Of a DNA stretch of 64,000 nucleotides, positions 1 to 8,157 are shown one piece after another. The first letter of the stretch is position 1; every line of letters starts with the position of its first letter. Source of the DNA: G963678255 sp963678255. GTDB lineage: Bacteria; Cloacimonadota; Cloacimonadia; Cloacimonadales; WRIO01. A program made the translations under genes and the position numbers. The DNA lies in NCBI GenBank assembly GCA_963678255.2, contig OY782778.1:496001-560000 (forward strand), given 5' to 3'. The notes under the pieces were generated by a model. That model was not told where the DNA came from, ran no database searches, and saw only the letters and a program-made list of their open reading frames with translations.

Positions 1-39
1 AGTTTCATTACATGTTGCTTGGCAAATAATAATGAAACT
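1..39. repeat. Inverted repeat at window edge
   Basis: Bases 1-10 (AGTTTCATTA) and 30-39 (TAATGAAACT) are a perfect 10-bp inverted repeat around a 19-nt loop. No T-run follows, so it is not an obvious terminator. The rest of 40-120 shows no gene. It may be an intergenic hairpin belonging to whatever lies left of the window. Confidence 0.4.
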
Positions 40-120
40 GCATATTAGCTTGTTTTACAGAAAAAAAAGAACATTCATGAGACAGAAAGATCCTCTTCCA
101 GGGGTTATGAAAAAACTATA

Positions 121-148
121 TTGACTAAAACAGTATCTTTAATATATT
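121..148 (+). promoter_or_regulatory. Promoter of the nadE-ribD-mlaE operon
   Basis: TTGACT (121-126) and TATATT (143-148) are separated by 16 bp, close to the primary sigma factor consensus. A strong ribosome binding site, GGAGG (167-171), follows just before the first gene at 176. No other promoter-like spacing was seen until after 5255, so this probably drives the whole six-gene run. Confidence 0.65.
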
Positions 149-175
149 GTATTTAAAAAATATAGTGGAGGAATT

Positions 176-703
176 ATGTATAAAACACATAGTAACACAG
201 ATAATTCCCAGGTTTTTGAATTGAAAATAAACGACCAGAAAATCAAGAATATTATTATCTATTTTGAGCATGAAGAACAAATTCCCCGCTTAAATCTACC
301 CGATCACAATCTGATACTGATTGGTCAAAAGGGCTTGACGATGGATGAGGGGTCAATTCAAACTAATTTCTTCTCAAAAAGCATTGTTTATGTGAGTGAA
401 CAAACCATTATTGATACATTGAAGCACCAAAAGGTACAGCAAGCTGAAGATAAATTAAAATTTTCCAGACAAGTATTAAATTCCACTTTAAAATATGAAA
501 ATAAGGGGATTTTAAATTGTGTGCATGGTGCAGCATTAGCCTTAGAAATGGATCTCGTCGAAGCTGGCAAGGAAGTGATCGTTATCAGTGGTGTAGAGAA
601 AGCATTAGATACGATGGTTATCGTTACCCCATCAACCTTAGCAAAAGTACAAATGTCAAAAATCAAAGAAGTGCTTTGCGAACCAGAAGTTTTAATGGAT
701 TAG
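176..703 (+). CDS. Pyruvate kinase alpha/beta (C-terminal) domain-like protein
   Basis: The product is 175 residues, soluble, with no signal peptide. The last 60 residues read like the end of the stand-alone pyruvate-kinase C-domain family (PF02887-like proteins of about 185 residues). In that family an 'EVIAIGGTGRGADTALVI.PA' stretch is followed by 'KIKEII.KP'; here the matching pieces are EVIVISGVEKALDTMVIVTP and KIKEVLCEP. The Gly-rich GTGRGAD loop is changed to GVEKALD, so ligand binding may differ. The family has no firmly assigned reaction and no kinase catalytic domain is present. The start is fixed by GGAGG five bases upstream. The stop codon overlaps the ribosome binding site of nadE, implying translational coupling. 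Family assignment is from memory of the motif and is moderate. Confidence 0.55.
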   Translation: MYKTHSNTDNSQVFELKINDQKIKNIIIYFEHEEQIPRLNLPDHNLILIGQKGLTMDEGSIQTNFFSKSIVYVSEQTIIDTLKHQKVQQAEDKLKFSRQVLNSTLKYENKGILNCVHGAALALEMDLVEAGKEVIVISGVEKALDTMVIVTPSTLAKVQMSKIKEVLCEPEVLMD

Positions 704-711
704 GAGAACAA

Positions 712-1476
712 ATGAGAGAAATTGATTTAAATAAAGAAATAGAAAGAATTGTTACATTTATACGAGAGAAAGTACATGGATCCGGTTTTAAAAAAGTAAT
801 AGTTGGCTTATCAGGGGGAATAGATTCTGCATTAACTACAGCTTTATGCGTCAAAGCCTTAGGCAGTGATCAAGTAATCGGCGTGATGCTACCCTACAAA
901 ACCAGTCATTCTGATAGTTTATATCATGCAACGCTTGTGGCAGAAACCTTTGAAATTGGATCACAGGTCATTCCTATTACTCCCATGGTTGATGCTTATT
1001 TTGAAGAGTATGAAAATGATGCAAAATCTTTAAGACGAGGCAATATGATGGCAAGAGCCAGAATGTGTGTCCTTTATGATCTTTCCGCTAAATACGAAGC
1101 TTTAGTTGCTGGTACCAGTAATAAATCTGAACTATATGCCGGATATTTTACACAATTCGGAGATGGGGCTTGTGCCTTTGAACCAATAGGTCATTTATTT
1201 AAAACAGAAGTGAAAGCGATGTCTGAAATCTTAAAAGTTCCATCAGAAATCATTAAAAAGAAACCGACAGCCGACTTATGGAATGGGCAGACTGACGAAG
1301 ATGAAATGGGTATAACCTATTCATTATTAGATGAAATCCTTTTTCAACTCATTGATCTTAAGAAGACAGAAGAAGAAATTCATAAAAGTGGTATTTCAAA
1401 AACAGCTATCGAAAATGTCGTTAAGAAAATGAAACAATGTGCTTATAAAAGAGCTTTACCTGATATGATAGATTAA
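712..1476 (+). CDS. nadE: NH3-dependent NAD+ synthetase
   Basis: A 254-residue enzyme that adenylates and amidates nicotinic acid adenine dinucleotide to NAD+, the last step of NAD synthesis. The ATP-pyrophosphatase P-loop SGGIDSA is at residues 34-40, followed by the typical GVMLPY and GTSNKSE (adenylate and substrate-binding) stretches and FGDGACAFEPIGHLFKTEV. There is no N-terminal nitrilase-type glutaminase domain, so ammonia is the expected nitrogen donor. The frame stays open upstream to 517, but the start at 712 is preferred. GGAGA (703-707) sits just ahead of it, overlapping the previous stop, and the upstream residues do not look like the family. Confidence 0.93.
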   Translation: MREIDLNKEIERIVTFIREKVHGSGFKKVIVGLSGGIDSALTTALCVKALGSDQVIGVMLPYKTSHSDSLYHATLVAETFEIGSQVIPITPMVDAYFEEYENDAKSLRRGNMMARARMCVLYDLSAKYEALVAGTSNKSELYAGYFTQFGDGACAFEPIGHLFKTEVKAMSEILKVPSEIIKKKPTADLWNGQTDEDEMGITYSLLDEILFQLIDLKKTEEEIHKSGISKTAIENVVKKMKQCAYKRALPDMID

Positions 1477-1489
1477 AACAGGAGCATAT

Positions 1490-2695
1490 ATGCTGGTCAG
1501 TAAAAACCGTTGCAAGTCTTGTAAAGAATACCCCGGTCATCGTTTTTGTTTAAGAAAAGATAAACATATTTGTTGGAAATGCTGTAATCAAATGCGTAGT
1601 GATTTGAAATGTCCCGATGAATGTGAATATCGTTTAAGAAAGAAACATGGAGAAGTCTCATACTTACAGTTTGAAAGTAAAGTTGATTCCAAAACAGAAT
1701 ATGCTGAATTGTTTAAATATGTAGCAGATTACTGGATGCAACATGAAGTGACAGAATTAGATAGTCAACTCCCGATATTAATGTCTCAAACAGAGGACGG
1801 AAGAATTGAACTTGAAAAATACTTTTCAAAATATCAGTTTCCCCTTTTAATATCAGATTATCTCAAGCAACGGTTGAAAGTAAAAGTTCCTTGTGATCAG
1901 AAAGATGAAGCGATTCATTATGAACAGTTTGCCATAGCCTATATGAATCATCTATTATCAGGAGATTGGGATAAAGTGCTTGCCATGTATGAACCTGCAA
2001 TTCATGCTAAAGAAAACGGATTAACCAGTAAATTTATAGAACACTTCAAAGGACAGTCCACTTTTAGAAAGATGAACAACTATGATCTTCTCTCTGCTGG
2101 AATGTCTGCCCGAACAAAAGAAGCATTTGTTACTTTTGAAATTAATAAAAACCGTGATTTCACCGTTATTTTAATGCCATATGAAGACAGCTGGATTGTT
2201 ACACGGCAAATCTTTGGGTCTATCAGTTTAGTGACTTCCGAAAATGAAGGCATACGATTTATTGCCACTGCGATTGCTCAAAAAGAATTAGATAAAGCAT
2301 ATCGTTACCTCATTAATTATATTCAGGTTTATTATTTTTCCTCTGATCTATATTATTATCAAGGCTTATACTACACCATGAAAGGGGATAATAAACATGC
2401 TCGGGAAGCTTATCAAACCTCGATTACTTTGGACCCGTCTTTAATCGAGAGTCAATACAATCTTGCTTACATTGCTCAAAGTGAAAACTCTCTTGAAGAA
2501 GCAAAAACATTATATTTAAAAATTTTGAAAGATTATCCTGATTATATCAATGCACTCAACAATCTCGGGACCATTTATCTTTTTGAAAAAAACTATCAAG
2601 AAGCAGAATCATGTTTTAATAAATGTCTTTCAGTTAATCCTGATTTTGAATATGCTAAGAATAATTTAGAAAAGCTACAAGAATTAAAAAACTAA
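1490..2695 (+). CDS. TPR protein with N-terminal cysteine-rich (zinc-like) cluster
   Basis: The product is 401 residues and cytoplasmic by sequence. The first 45 residues hold eight cysteines (8, 11, 20, 28, 31, 32, 41, 45), arranged as CxxC-type pairs and likely binding one or two zinc ions. The middle (about 60-270) is unrecognised. The last 120 residues are at least three tetratricopeptide repeats (GDNKHAREAYQTSITLDP, LEEAKTLYLKIL, YQEAESCFNKCLSVNP), a protein-interaction scaffold. GGAG at 1481-1484 supports the start. It lies 13 bp after nadE and 16 bp before ribD. The partner and function are unknown; a SEC-C-like or chaperone-adaptor role is possible but not shown. Confidence 0.7.
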   Translation: MLVSKNRCKSCKEYPGHRFCLRKDKHICWKCCNQMRSDLKCPDECEYRLRKKHGEVSYLQFESKVDSKTEYAELFKYVADYWMQHEVTELDSQLPILMSQTEDGRIELEKYFSKYQFPLLISDYLKQRLKVKVPCDQKDEAIHYEQFAIAYMNHLLSGDWDKVLAMYEPAIHAKENGLTSKFIEHFKGQSTFRKMNNYDLLSAGMSARTKEAFVTFEINKNRDFTVILMPYEDSWIVTRQIFGSISLVTSENEGIRFIATAIAQKELDKAYRYLINYIQVYYFSSDLYYYQGLYYTMKGDNKHAREAYQTSITLDPSLIESQYNLAYIAQSENSLEEAKTLYLKILKDYPDYINALNNLGTIYLFEKNYQEAESCFNKCLSVNPDFEYAKNNLEKLQELKN

Positions 2696-2711
2696 GGTTA
2701 TCAGTCATTTA

Positions 2712-3812
2712 ATGAATACACCTGAACACTTTATGAAATTGGCAATACAAATTGCTGAGACATCACGTACGAAAAGCTCACCCAATCCTCATGTTGGGGC
2801 TATCGTTGTAAATAATGACAGAGTGATATCGCAGGGTAGTACTCAAAAATTTGGTGGTGATCATGCTGAGATCGTGGCACTCAAACAAGCAGGTAAAAAT
2901 GCAGAAGGAGCTGATCTATATGTGACATTAGAACCCTGTTGTCACTATGGCAAAACACCTCCCTGTACAGATGCCATCATAGCATCTGGGATAAAAAGGG
3001 TTTTTGCTGGTCTGTCAGATCCAAATCCTTTAGTTGATGGAAAAGGTTTTCAAATCTTACGTGATCATGGTATTGAAGTGCATACAGGTATTCTTAGATG
3101 TGAAATTGAAAAACAATTAGAGGTTTTTATTTATTGGAAACAAAATAAAATACCTTATATTGTGATGAAAAATGCAGTTACTTTAGATGGTCGTATTGCC
3201 TCAAATACAGGTGATTCAAAATGGATAACTGGAGAAAACTCTCGAAAAAGAGTTCATTTGCTTCGTAGTCAATATGATGCAGTTTTAACTGGCATTAACA
3301 CAGTTATTGCCGATGATCCGCTTTTTAATGTTCGCTATTTTGAAGACAGTCGTTTTCCTATTCGAATCATTCTTGATCCCTTTCTTAAAATTCCTCTTAC
3401 CTCCAAAATAGCACAGACAGCCAATCTTTACAAAACTATTATTTTTAAATCAACAAATTATATAGATCCTCAAAAAGAAGAGCAATTATTTGAAAAAGAC
3501 ATGACCGTCATATCTGTTCCTTCAGATGAAGAAAAACTAGATTTAATTGAAATACTTGCCAAACTATCCGATTTCCCTATCAGTTCTGTCATGGTGGAAG
3601 CTGGGAAAACACTCAATACTTCTTTTTTAAGAAATCAATTAGTTCAGAAAATATATTATTTTATCGCACCCAAAATTATAGGAGGCAATAATTCAGTTTA
3701 TAACGATCTGAATATTGATCTAATGTCAGAATGTATAAAAATAGTTAATAAAACTGTAGAATTCATTGATGATGATTTATTGGTAACCGGGTATGTTCTC
3801 TATAATAGGTGA
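2712..3812 (+). CDS. ribD: Bifunctional riboflavin biosynthesis deaminase/reductase RibD
   Basis: A 366-residue protein of normal family length. The N-terminal half is a cytidine-deaminase-fold domain with the zinc site HAE (51-53) and PCCHYGKTPPC (75-85). It deaminates 2,5-diamino-6-ribosylamino-4-pyrimidinone 5'-phosphate. From about residue 145 a dihydrofolate-reductase-like domain follows (MKNAVTLDGRIA, GDSKWITGE, MVEAGKTLN), which reduces the ribosyl side chain with NADPH. No other rib genes are in the window, so the pathway is split. Its NADPH need is a loose link to nadE two genes upstream. The ribosome binding site is weak (AAGG about 15 bases ahead), which suggests coupling to the previous gene. 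The 3' end overlaps the next gene by 20 bp. Confidence 0.93.
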   Translation: MNTPEHFMKLAIQIAETSRTKSSPNPHVGAIVVNNDRVISQGSTQKFGGDHAEIVALKQAGKNAEGADLYVTLEPCCHYGKTPPCTDAIIASGIKRVFAGLSDPNPLVDGKGFQILRDHGIEVHTGILRCEIEKQLEVFIYWKQNKIPYIVMKNAVTLDGRIASNTGDSKWITGENSRKRVHLLRSQYDAVLTGINTVIADDPLFNVRYFEDSRFPIRIILDPFLKIPLTSKIAQTANLYKTIIFKSTNYIDPQKEEQLFEKDMTVISVPSDEEKLDLIEILAKLSDFPISSVMVEAGKTLNTSFLRNQLVQKIYYFIAPKIIGGNNSVYNDLNIDLMSECIKIVNKTVEFIDDDLLVTGYVLYNR

Positions 3813-4572
3813 AAAACTTTTAAATTTACTATCTTCAATTAAAGATTTTTTTAGTTATACCGTGGAAGTATTTTATCAGGTCATTTGCTTTCCAAAACAA
3901 ACGAATGTCAGTTATATGGTTTTACTTCGGCAGATATTGTTCACGGGATATGAAGCATTAGGTTTATTATTGATCATTTCCATGGCAATTGGGGGATTGA
4001 TCATAATGGAACTAGGACCAATCCTTGAAAACTTTGGTCAAAAGAAGCTTCTTTACGATTTATTAATTGCTACAATCACTAAAGAGTTAAGTTGCGTTTT
4101 AACAGCGTTTGTGATCATTGCTCGTTCAGGAACGGCTATTTCCACAGAATTAGGCAACATGAAGGTCAACGAAGAGATCGATTTAATTGAATCAATTGGT
4201 ATCTCTCCTATTTCATATTTAGTTGTTCCAAGATTAGTAGGCGTCACAGTTTCTTGTTTTGTTTTATCAGTTTATTTTAATATTGGAGCCTTTATAGGTG
4301 GTTGGTGGTTTGCCTCATTTTTTAATCCAATCCCATATGCAGTTTTTATGGATAATCTATTAAAAAGCTTACAATTAGTAGATATTGTTCAAAGTATTAT
4401 CAAATCCATTCTTTTTGGTATCATCATAGCCTTAGTTTCTACCTATCAGGGATTGAATGTAAAAAAAGCTGTAACCGAAGTGCCACAAAAGACAATCAGA
4501 GCTGTTGTGTTATCCTTAACATTCATCATATTATTTGATGTTTTAATCAGTTTATTTTTTATCATATTATGA
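3793..4572 (+). CDS. mlaE: MlaE-family ABC transporter permease
   Basis: A 259-residue membrane protein with about five hydrophobic segments. The MlaE signature region is clear: a glutamate in the first long helix (GGLIIMELGPI), then TKELSCVLTAFVIIARSGTAISTELGNMKV and EEIDLIESIGISPISYLVVPR. MlaE is the membrane core of Mla-type retrograde or anterograde phospholipid transport between inner and outer membranes. The gene overlaps ribD by 20 bp and the next gene by 4 bp (ATGA). The usual MlaD (MCE) partner is absent; the operon is interrupted by repeats after the ATP-binding gene. Family assignment is firm; the exact cargo is inferred. Confidence 0.9.
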   Translation: MFSIIGEKLLNLLSSIKDFFSYTVEVFYQVICFPKQTNVSYMVLLRQILFTGYEALGLLLIISMAIGGLIIMELGPILENFGQKKLLYDLLIATITKELSCVLTAFVIIARSGTAISTELGNMKVNEEIDLIESIGISPISYLVVPRLVGVTVSCFVLSVYFNIGAFIGGWWFASFFNPIPYAVFMDNLLKSLQLVDIVQSIIKSILFGIIIALVSTYQGLNVKKAVTEVPQKTIRAVVLSLTFIILFDVLISLFFIIL

Positions 4573-5255
4573 ACCATCCAATTATCATTCAAAATATAAA
4601 ATATCCATTATCAGCCTTTAAGAATCTTATAATCGATCATCTTGAGATTGATCCTCAACCATCGATACTGGTTACATCAAAGCCAGAGAATGGTTTGAGT
4701 CATTTTCTTAAGATCATTACAGGGATCATTATTCCAGATGAAGGGCAGGTTCTTCTTTATGACACCAATATGAGATTATGCTCAGATAATGCTTGTAAGA
4801 TCGTCAAAAGTAAAGTTTCTTACACTTTTCAGAATGGTATTCTTATCTCCAATTTAACAATTCGGGAAAATCTTCTTTTACCAATAAATTATCATTTAAG
4901 TCATTTAAACTCAGAAGAGAAAAACAATTTAGTAGATGAATTCCTTGGTAAAATGGGTTGTTCTTTTTCACTTCATTTAAGACCTTCTGAATTGACCTAT
5001 ATGCAAAGAAAAACAATTTCAATTATGAGAGCTTTTATAATAAAACCAGATCTAGTGATTATGGATGAACCTTTGCAGAGTATTCAGGATGAATACTATA
5101 ATAGAATATATAAACTTATTGAGAATCATCTATCAGAAGGTAAAAAATGTATCATTGGGACAAAAGATCGAGATCAATATCCGTTTATTAAGAGTAAATT
5201 GTCTTTGGATTCTTATATCTCACTTTCTTCTAGCAAATCAGAGATTTGCAGATAA
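4569..5255 (+). CDS. Degenerate ABC ATP-binding protein paired with MlaE
   Basis: The product is 228 residues and in the position expected for MlaF. The fold is recognisable: Q-loop glutamine in YTFQNG (residue 88), Walker B LVIMDEP (162-168) and downstream D-loop area. The Walker A is ruined, however. Where GxxGxGKST is expected the protein has SKPENGLSH (37-45), with Leu for the catalytic Lys. The LSGGQ signature reads SELTYMQ (140-146), and the H-loop region reads GTKDRD with no His. ATP hydrolysis is therefore doubtful. The last eight or so codons lie in a REP-like hairpin (5232-5248) that also supplies the stop, so the native C-terminus may be lost. It could be a pseudo-enzyme subunit or a decaying gene. 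Confidence 0.8.
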   Translation: MNHPIIIQNIKYPLSAFKNLIIDHLEIDPQPSILVTSKPENGLSHFLKIITGIIIPDEGQVLLYDTNMRLCSDNACKIVKSKVSYTFQNGILISNLTIRENLLLPINYHLSHLNSEEKNNLVDEFLGKMGCSFSLHLRPSELTYMQRKTISIMRAFIIKPDLVIMDEPLQSIQDEYYNRIYKLIENHLSEGKKCIIGTKDRDQYPFIKSKLSLDSYISLSSSKSEICR

Positions 5256-5507
5256 TAGTTCATATCAGGCTGTCGCCTGTTTAGTAAAAATGAAACACCT
5301 TGTTTTGAGATTGTCCTTTTAAAAAATTGACATCTATTGGAGAAGATAATGGTAGTGCTGACGCACTACAGATAAAGGCAAATCGAGAATTTGCCGATAA
5401 TAGATAAAAGCTCATATCAGGCTGTTGCCTGTTTGGTAAAAATGAAACACCTTGTTCTAAGATTGTCCTTTTAAAAAATTGACATCTATTGGAGAAGATA
5501 TGTTTAT
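5230..5507 (+). repeat. REP-like hairpin repeats, two units of 152-bp period
   Basis: Two copies of a modular repeat lie in tandem with CAGGC-loop-GCCTG hairpins at 5266-5279 and 5418-5431 (period 152 bp). Each unit strings together several small hairpins. These are CAGGC/GCCTG (loop TGTC or TGTT), GTAGTGC/GCACTAC around TGAC (5352-5369), and GCAAAT/ATTTGC. The conserved text 'tgaaacaccttgtt' and 'ttgacatctattggagaaga' lies between them. The same modules recur around 7450-7610 and 46800-51270. The first hairpin lies inside the 3' end of the ATP-binding gene. Confidence 0.85.
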
Positions 5508-5592
5508 TACTTTTAAATGGTAATCTTCATTTCTTTCTCTTGAGAGTTTGTGCAAACTTAACGGTTATAAATAAAAAAATACTATAAATAAC

Positions 5593-5620
5593 TTGACAAT
5601 ATTTATATATAAAGTATTAT
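5593..5620 (+). promoter_or_regulatory. Transposase promoter inside IS1182 element
   Basis: TTGACA (5593-5598) and TATTAT (5615-5620) are spaced by 16 bp. AGGAGG (5635-5640) then sits four bases before the transposase ATG at 5645. Confidence 0.65.
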
Positions 5621-5644
5621 ATCACAATATATATAGGAGGTTGC

Positions 5645-7117
5645 ATGAACAGATATGACAGTAAGATAAATAGAAATGAAACTCTGCTTTTTTGTGTTGA
5701 TGACTATGTTCCTAAAAATCATATGGTACGACATCTTGATTCTATCGTAGATAGTATCATTAATGAGGATAGCAACTTTAAATGTTTCAAAGCCAATAAG
5801 AATAAGACAGGTAGACGTGCTTTTAATCCTGGCGATTTGTTAAAATTGTTTATTTATGGATACATGAATAGATTGTCTGCCAGTAGAAAACTTGAAGAAG
5901 AATGTTTGAAAAACATATACTTAATATGGCTAACCAACGGCATAACTCCGAGTTTTAGAACTCTTTGTTATTTTCGGGAGAATAATGGGGATAATATTGA
6001 GAAATTTTTCTATTCTTTCGTACAGAAGTTAATTTTAAACAACTTAGTAGACACTAGACTGTTTGCAACAGATGGAGTAAAGATCAAAGGTTACGTTTCC
6101 AAACCTAGTAAAAACGAAAAAGAATTGCAGGAATATAAAAGAATGAAAATAGAAGAATTTAAAAAATTTATCAAAGAATTAAGAGAAAAAGATGAGTCAG
6201 AATTATCTCCTGCTACCAAAAGAAAAATCAATAAATTTAAGAATAGAATGGCTAAGATAAAGAAATGTGAAGTCAAGATTAAAAACGGAGAATCAAAATA
6301 CGTAAATCCTGAAGATCCGGATGCTGTATTGTTGAATAATCACGGAAATCACTTTAGAGGTTATAATTGCCAGGCTACAGTTGAATCAAAAAACAAGTAT
6401 GTTGTAAATGTTAGGATCAGTACTAATAGTAATGATAGCTATGAATTAATACCTACTATTCAATCAATAAAAGACAATTTAGGTATATTACCTGAAAAAA
6501 TAGTCGCAGATAAAGGTTACAATACAATAGGAGGAATATTTAAAGCAGAAGATGAATATAATGTGAAAATCATAACAGAGTTAAACTGTATTGAAAAAGA
6601 GAAATTTAAAGGTTTTATTTATAATCCAGTTGATGATTCATATACTTGTCCTCAAAATCAAAAGTTAACATATCATTGCAAAAAGAAAGCTAAAAATGGT
6701 AGAATGGTAATGGTTTATAATTGCCAAAATTGCAAAAATTGTCCACTAATGGGAAAGTGTACTACTTCAAAAAGAGGCAGAGATTTTCATCGATCCATTG
6801 CTTATGAACGTGAAACAAAATATCGAGAATTAATGAGTCTTGAAAAAAATCAGAAAATATTCAAAAAGCGTAAAGGGATGATAGAAAATGTGTTTGGAAC
6901 GATAAGACGAAGAATGGGATATGTTCCGCTATTATTACGCGGAACTCGCAAAGTGACAATAGAAATATTCCTGTATTTCATTGGGTACAACATAACCAGA
7001 TTTGTAAACAATATGATAAAGTCCAGATTAATTAATGTCTTTAATTTTAGCACTCTTATTTTGTTTTTAAGATCATTTGGAGTTCGTAAAACGCATCAGG
7101 AATCACTCAATTTGTGA
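5645..7117 (+). CDS. IS1182-family transposase
   Basis: A 490-residue DDE transposase. The N-terminal DUF772-like helical region (residues 1-130, with NPGDLLKLFIYGYMNRLSAS) precedes the catalytic part. The first catalytic Asp is in LFATDGVKIKG, then RGYNCQATVES, the second Asp in KIVADKGYNT, and the Glu in MIENVFGTIRRRMGY. A short zinc-like cysteine set (CPQNQ...CQNCKNCPLMGKC) lies before the last motif, as is common in the family. It is full length with no frameshift and is bounded by intact inverted repeats. It is probably active, though no expression evidence is visible. Confidence 0.92.
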   Translation: MNRYDSKINRNETLLFCVDDYVPKNHMVRHLDSIVDSIINEDSNFKCFKANKNKTGRRAFNPGDLLKLFIYGYMNRLSASRKLEEECLKNIYLIWLTNGITPSFRTLCYFRENNGDNIEKFFYSFVQKLILNNLVDTRLFATDGVKIKGYVSKPSKNEKELQEYKRMKIEEFKKFIKELREKDESELSPATKRKINKFKNRMAKIKKCEVKIKNGESKYVNPEDPDAVLLNNHGNHFRGYNCQATVESKNKYVVNVRISTNSNDSYELIPTIQSIKDNLGILPEKIVADKGYNTIGGIFKAEDEYNVKIITELNCIEKEKFKGFIYNPVDDSYTCPQNQKLTYHCKKKAKNGRMVMVYNCQNCKNCPLMGKCTTSKRGRDFHRSIAYERETKYRELMSLEKNQKIFKKRKGMIENVFGTIRRRMGYVPLLLRGTRKVTIEIFLYFIGYNITRFVNNMIKSRLINVFNFSTLILFLRSFGVRKTHQESLNL

Positions 7118-7189
7118 ATTGGTATGTTTATGTGATTTTTGATATAAATTTTTACGAACTTTAAAAATCGTTTTTGCACAAACTCTTGA

Positions 7190-7620
7190 AAGAAAGAAAC
7201 GGAAGCAAAGAAAGTTCAAGCCCTAGGAAAAAACTTGCTATCTCCAGTCACTCTCAGGGACTCCGCCATAGCTTGCCAATGGGTAAGTTAAATTATGATG
7301 TAAACCATTGTCTTCAATCAGAATGGCTGTTCGTTCCCCTTCGAGTTTCCCTACGACTTTACGCCATTTTTTCATGGGCATTGTCTCATTGATACCTGGA
7401 TATTTAATATATTTTATGGATTGATTAATTAAAAATAGACAAATACACAAGGTGTTTCATAGGAGCTCATATCAGGCTGTCGCCTGTTTGGTAAAAATGA
7501 AACACCTTGTTTTGAGATTGTCCTTTTAAAAAATTGACATCTATTGGAGAAGATAATGGTAGCGCTGACGCACTACAGATAAAGGCAAATCGAGAATTTG
7601 CCGATAAAAGAGAAGAGATA
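7190..7620. repeat. Duplicated intergenic block plus REP-like unit
   Basis: About 330 bp starting near 7198 (agcaaagaaag, tcaagccctagg, then through the acaaggtgtttcat motif) is almost identical to about 47031-47360 in this window. It runs into a complete REP-like core. That core is a perfect 14-bp inverted repeat, ACAAGGTGTTTCAT (7447-7460) and ATGAAACACCTTGT (7497-7510), enclosing the CAGGC/GCCTG hairpin (7473-7486). The variant hairpins GTAGCGC/GCACTAC (7559-7576) and GCAAAT/ATTTGC follow. Short reading frames on both strands here look repeat-derived, not genes. Confidence 0.8.
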
Positions 7621-7674
7621 ATCATCATCGTTGGAGGATATCTTTAGTATGGCATATATTGTATAAGGTCTTTT

Positions 7675-7880
7675 CATTTCTTTGAAATGATGATGATGAG
7701 TTATTAGCTCTGGATTTAATGTGTCGCTCCGATGGAGCTATATGTTGTTGGTTAGATATGTTCCGATGATTAAAATCATCGGCTACCAATATTTCGTTCC
7801 TCTGGAACGATTGAAAGCATTGAGGTTTTAATATTTCGAGTCCGAGCCGAACTCGCTCCAGAACACACCATTTTTTCATG
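7675..7880. repeat. Second hairpin-module array
   Basis: A chain of perfect small palindromes unlike the first repeat family. They are CATTTC-ttt-GAAATG (7675-7689), GCTCC-gat-GGAGC (7726-7738), CCGATGATT-aa-AATCATCGG (7763-7782) and CGTTCC-tct-GGAACG (7795-7809), then an imperfect CGAGT/ACTCG pair near 7837-7855. Linker text such as 'ggctaccaatatttcg' separates them. The stretch from 7881 to 8157 is AT-rich and shows no further gene or clear signal. Confidence 0.75.
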
Positions 7881-8157
7881 GGCATTGTACCATTTATACA
7901 TTATTGTCAGGGAGAAATATAGTTGTTACTCAGAAATAGGAGAAGATCTGGTGAAATTGTTTCATTATTAGTAAAGATTTATTGCTGAAGATGTCAAGAT
8001 TGCATCGATATGAAACATATATACTCAAATCAATTTGGTTTTAAGATTTAAAGACAAGAGGTCTATAAATAGTGTCTATAAAAATAAATCTCATAAATAG
8101 TATAAATTATATAAAAAAATAATTTGCATTTGTTTAGAATATACTTATATTATCTGT

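Larger units (their letters stand above)
5544..7185 (+). mobile_element. Complete IS1182-family insertion sequence
   Basis: The element is 1642 bp. Terminal inverted repeats GAGTTTGTGCAAA (5544-5556) and TTTGCACAAACTC (7173-7185) are perfect over 13 bp. They are flanked by the 4-bp direct duplication TTGA (5540-5543 and 7186-7189), the size known for this family. Joining the flanks restores a palindrome-like target, 'tttctttc-tcTTGAaa-gaaagaaa', so the element went into the centre of an intergenic hairpin. It carries one intact transposase gene with its own promoter and appears able to move. Confidence 0.85.

Noticed and set aside
7238..7885. Minus-strand reading frames of 70 and 86 codons in the repeat strip
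   Set aside because: They run through duplicated blocks and hairpin modules, share repeated text with 47031-47360, and have no ribosome binding site or recognisable domain.
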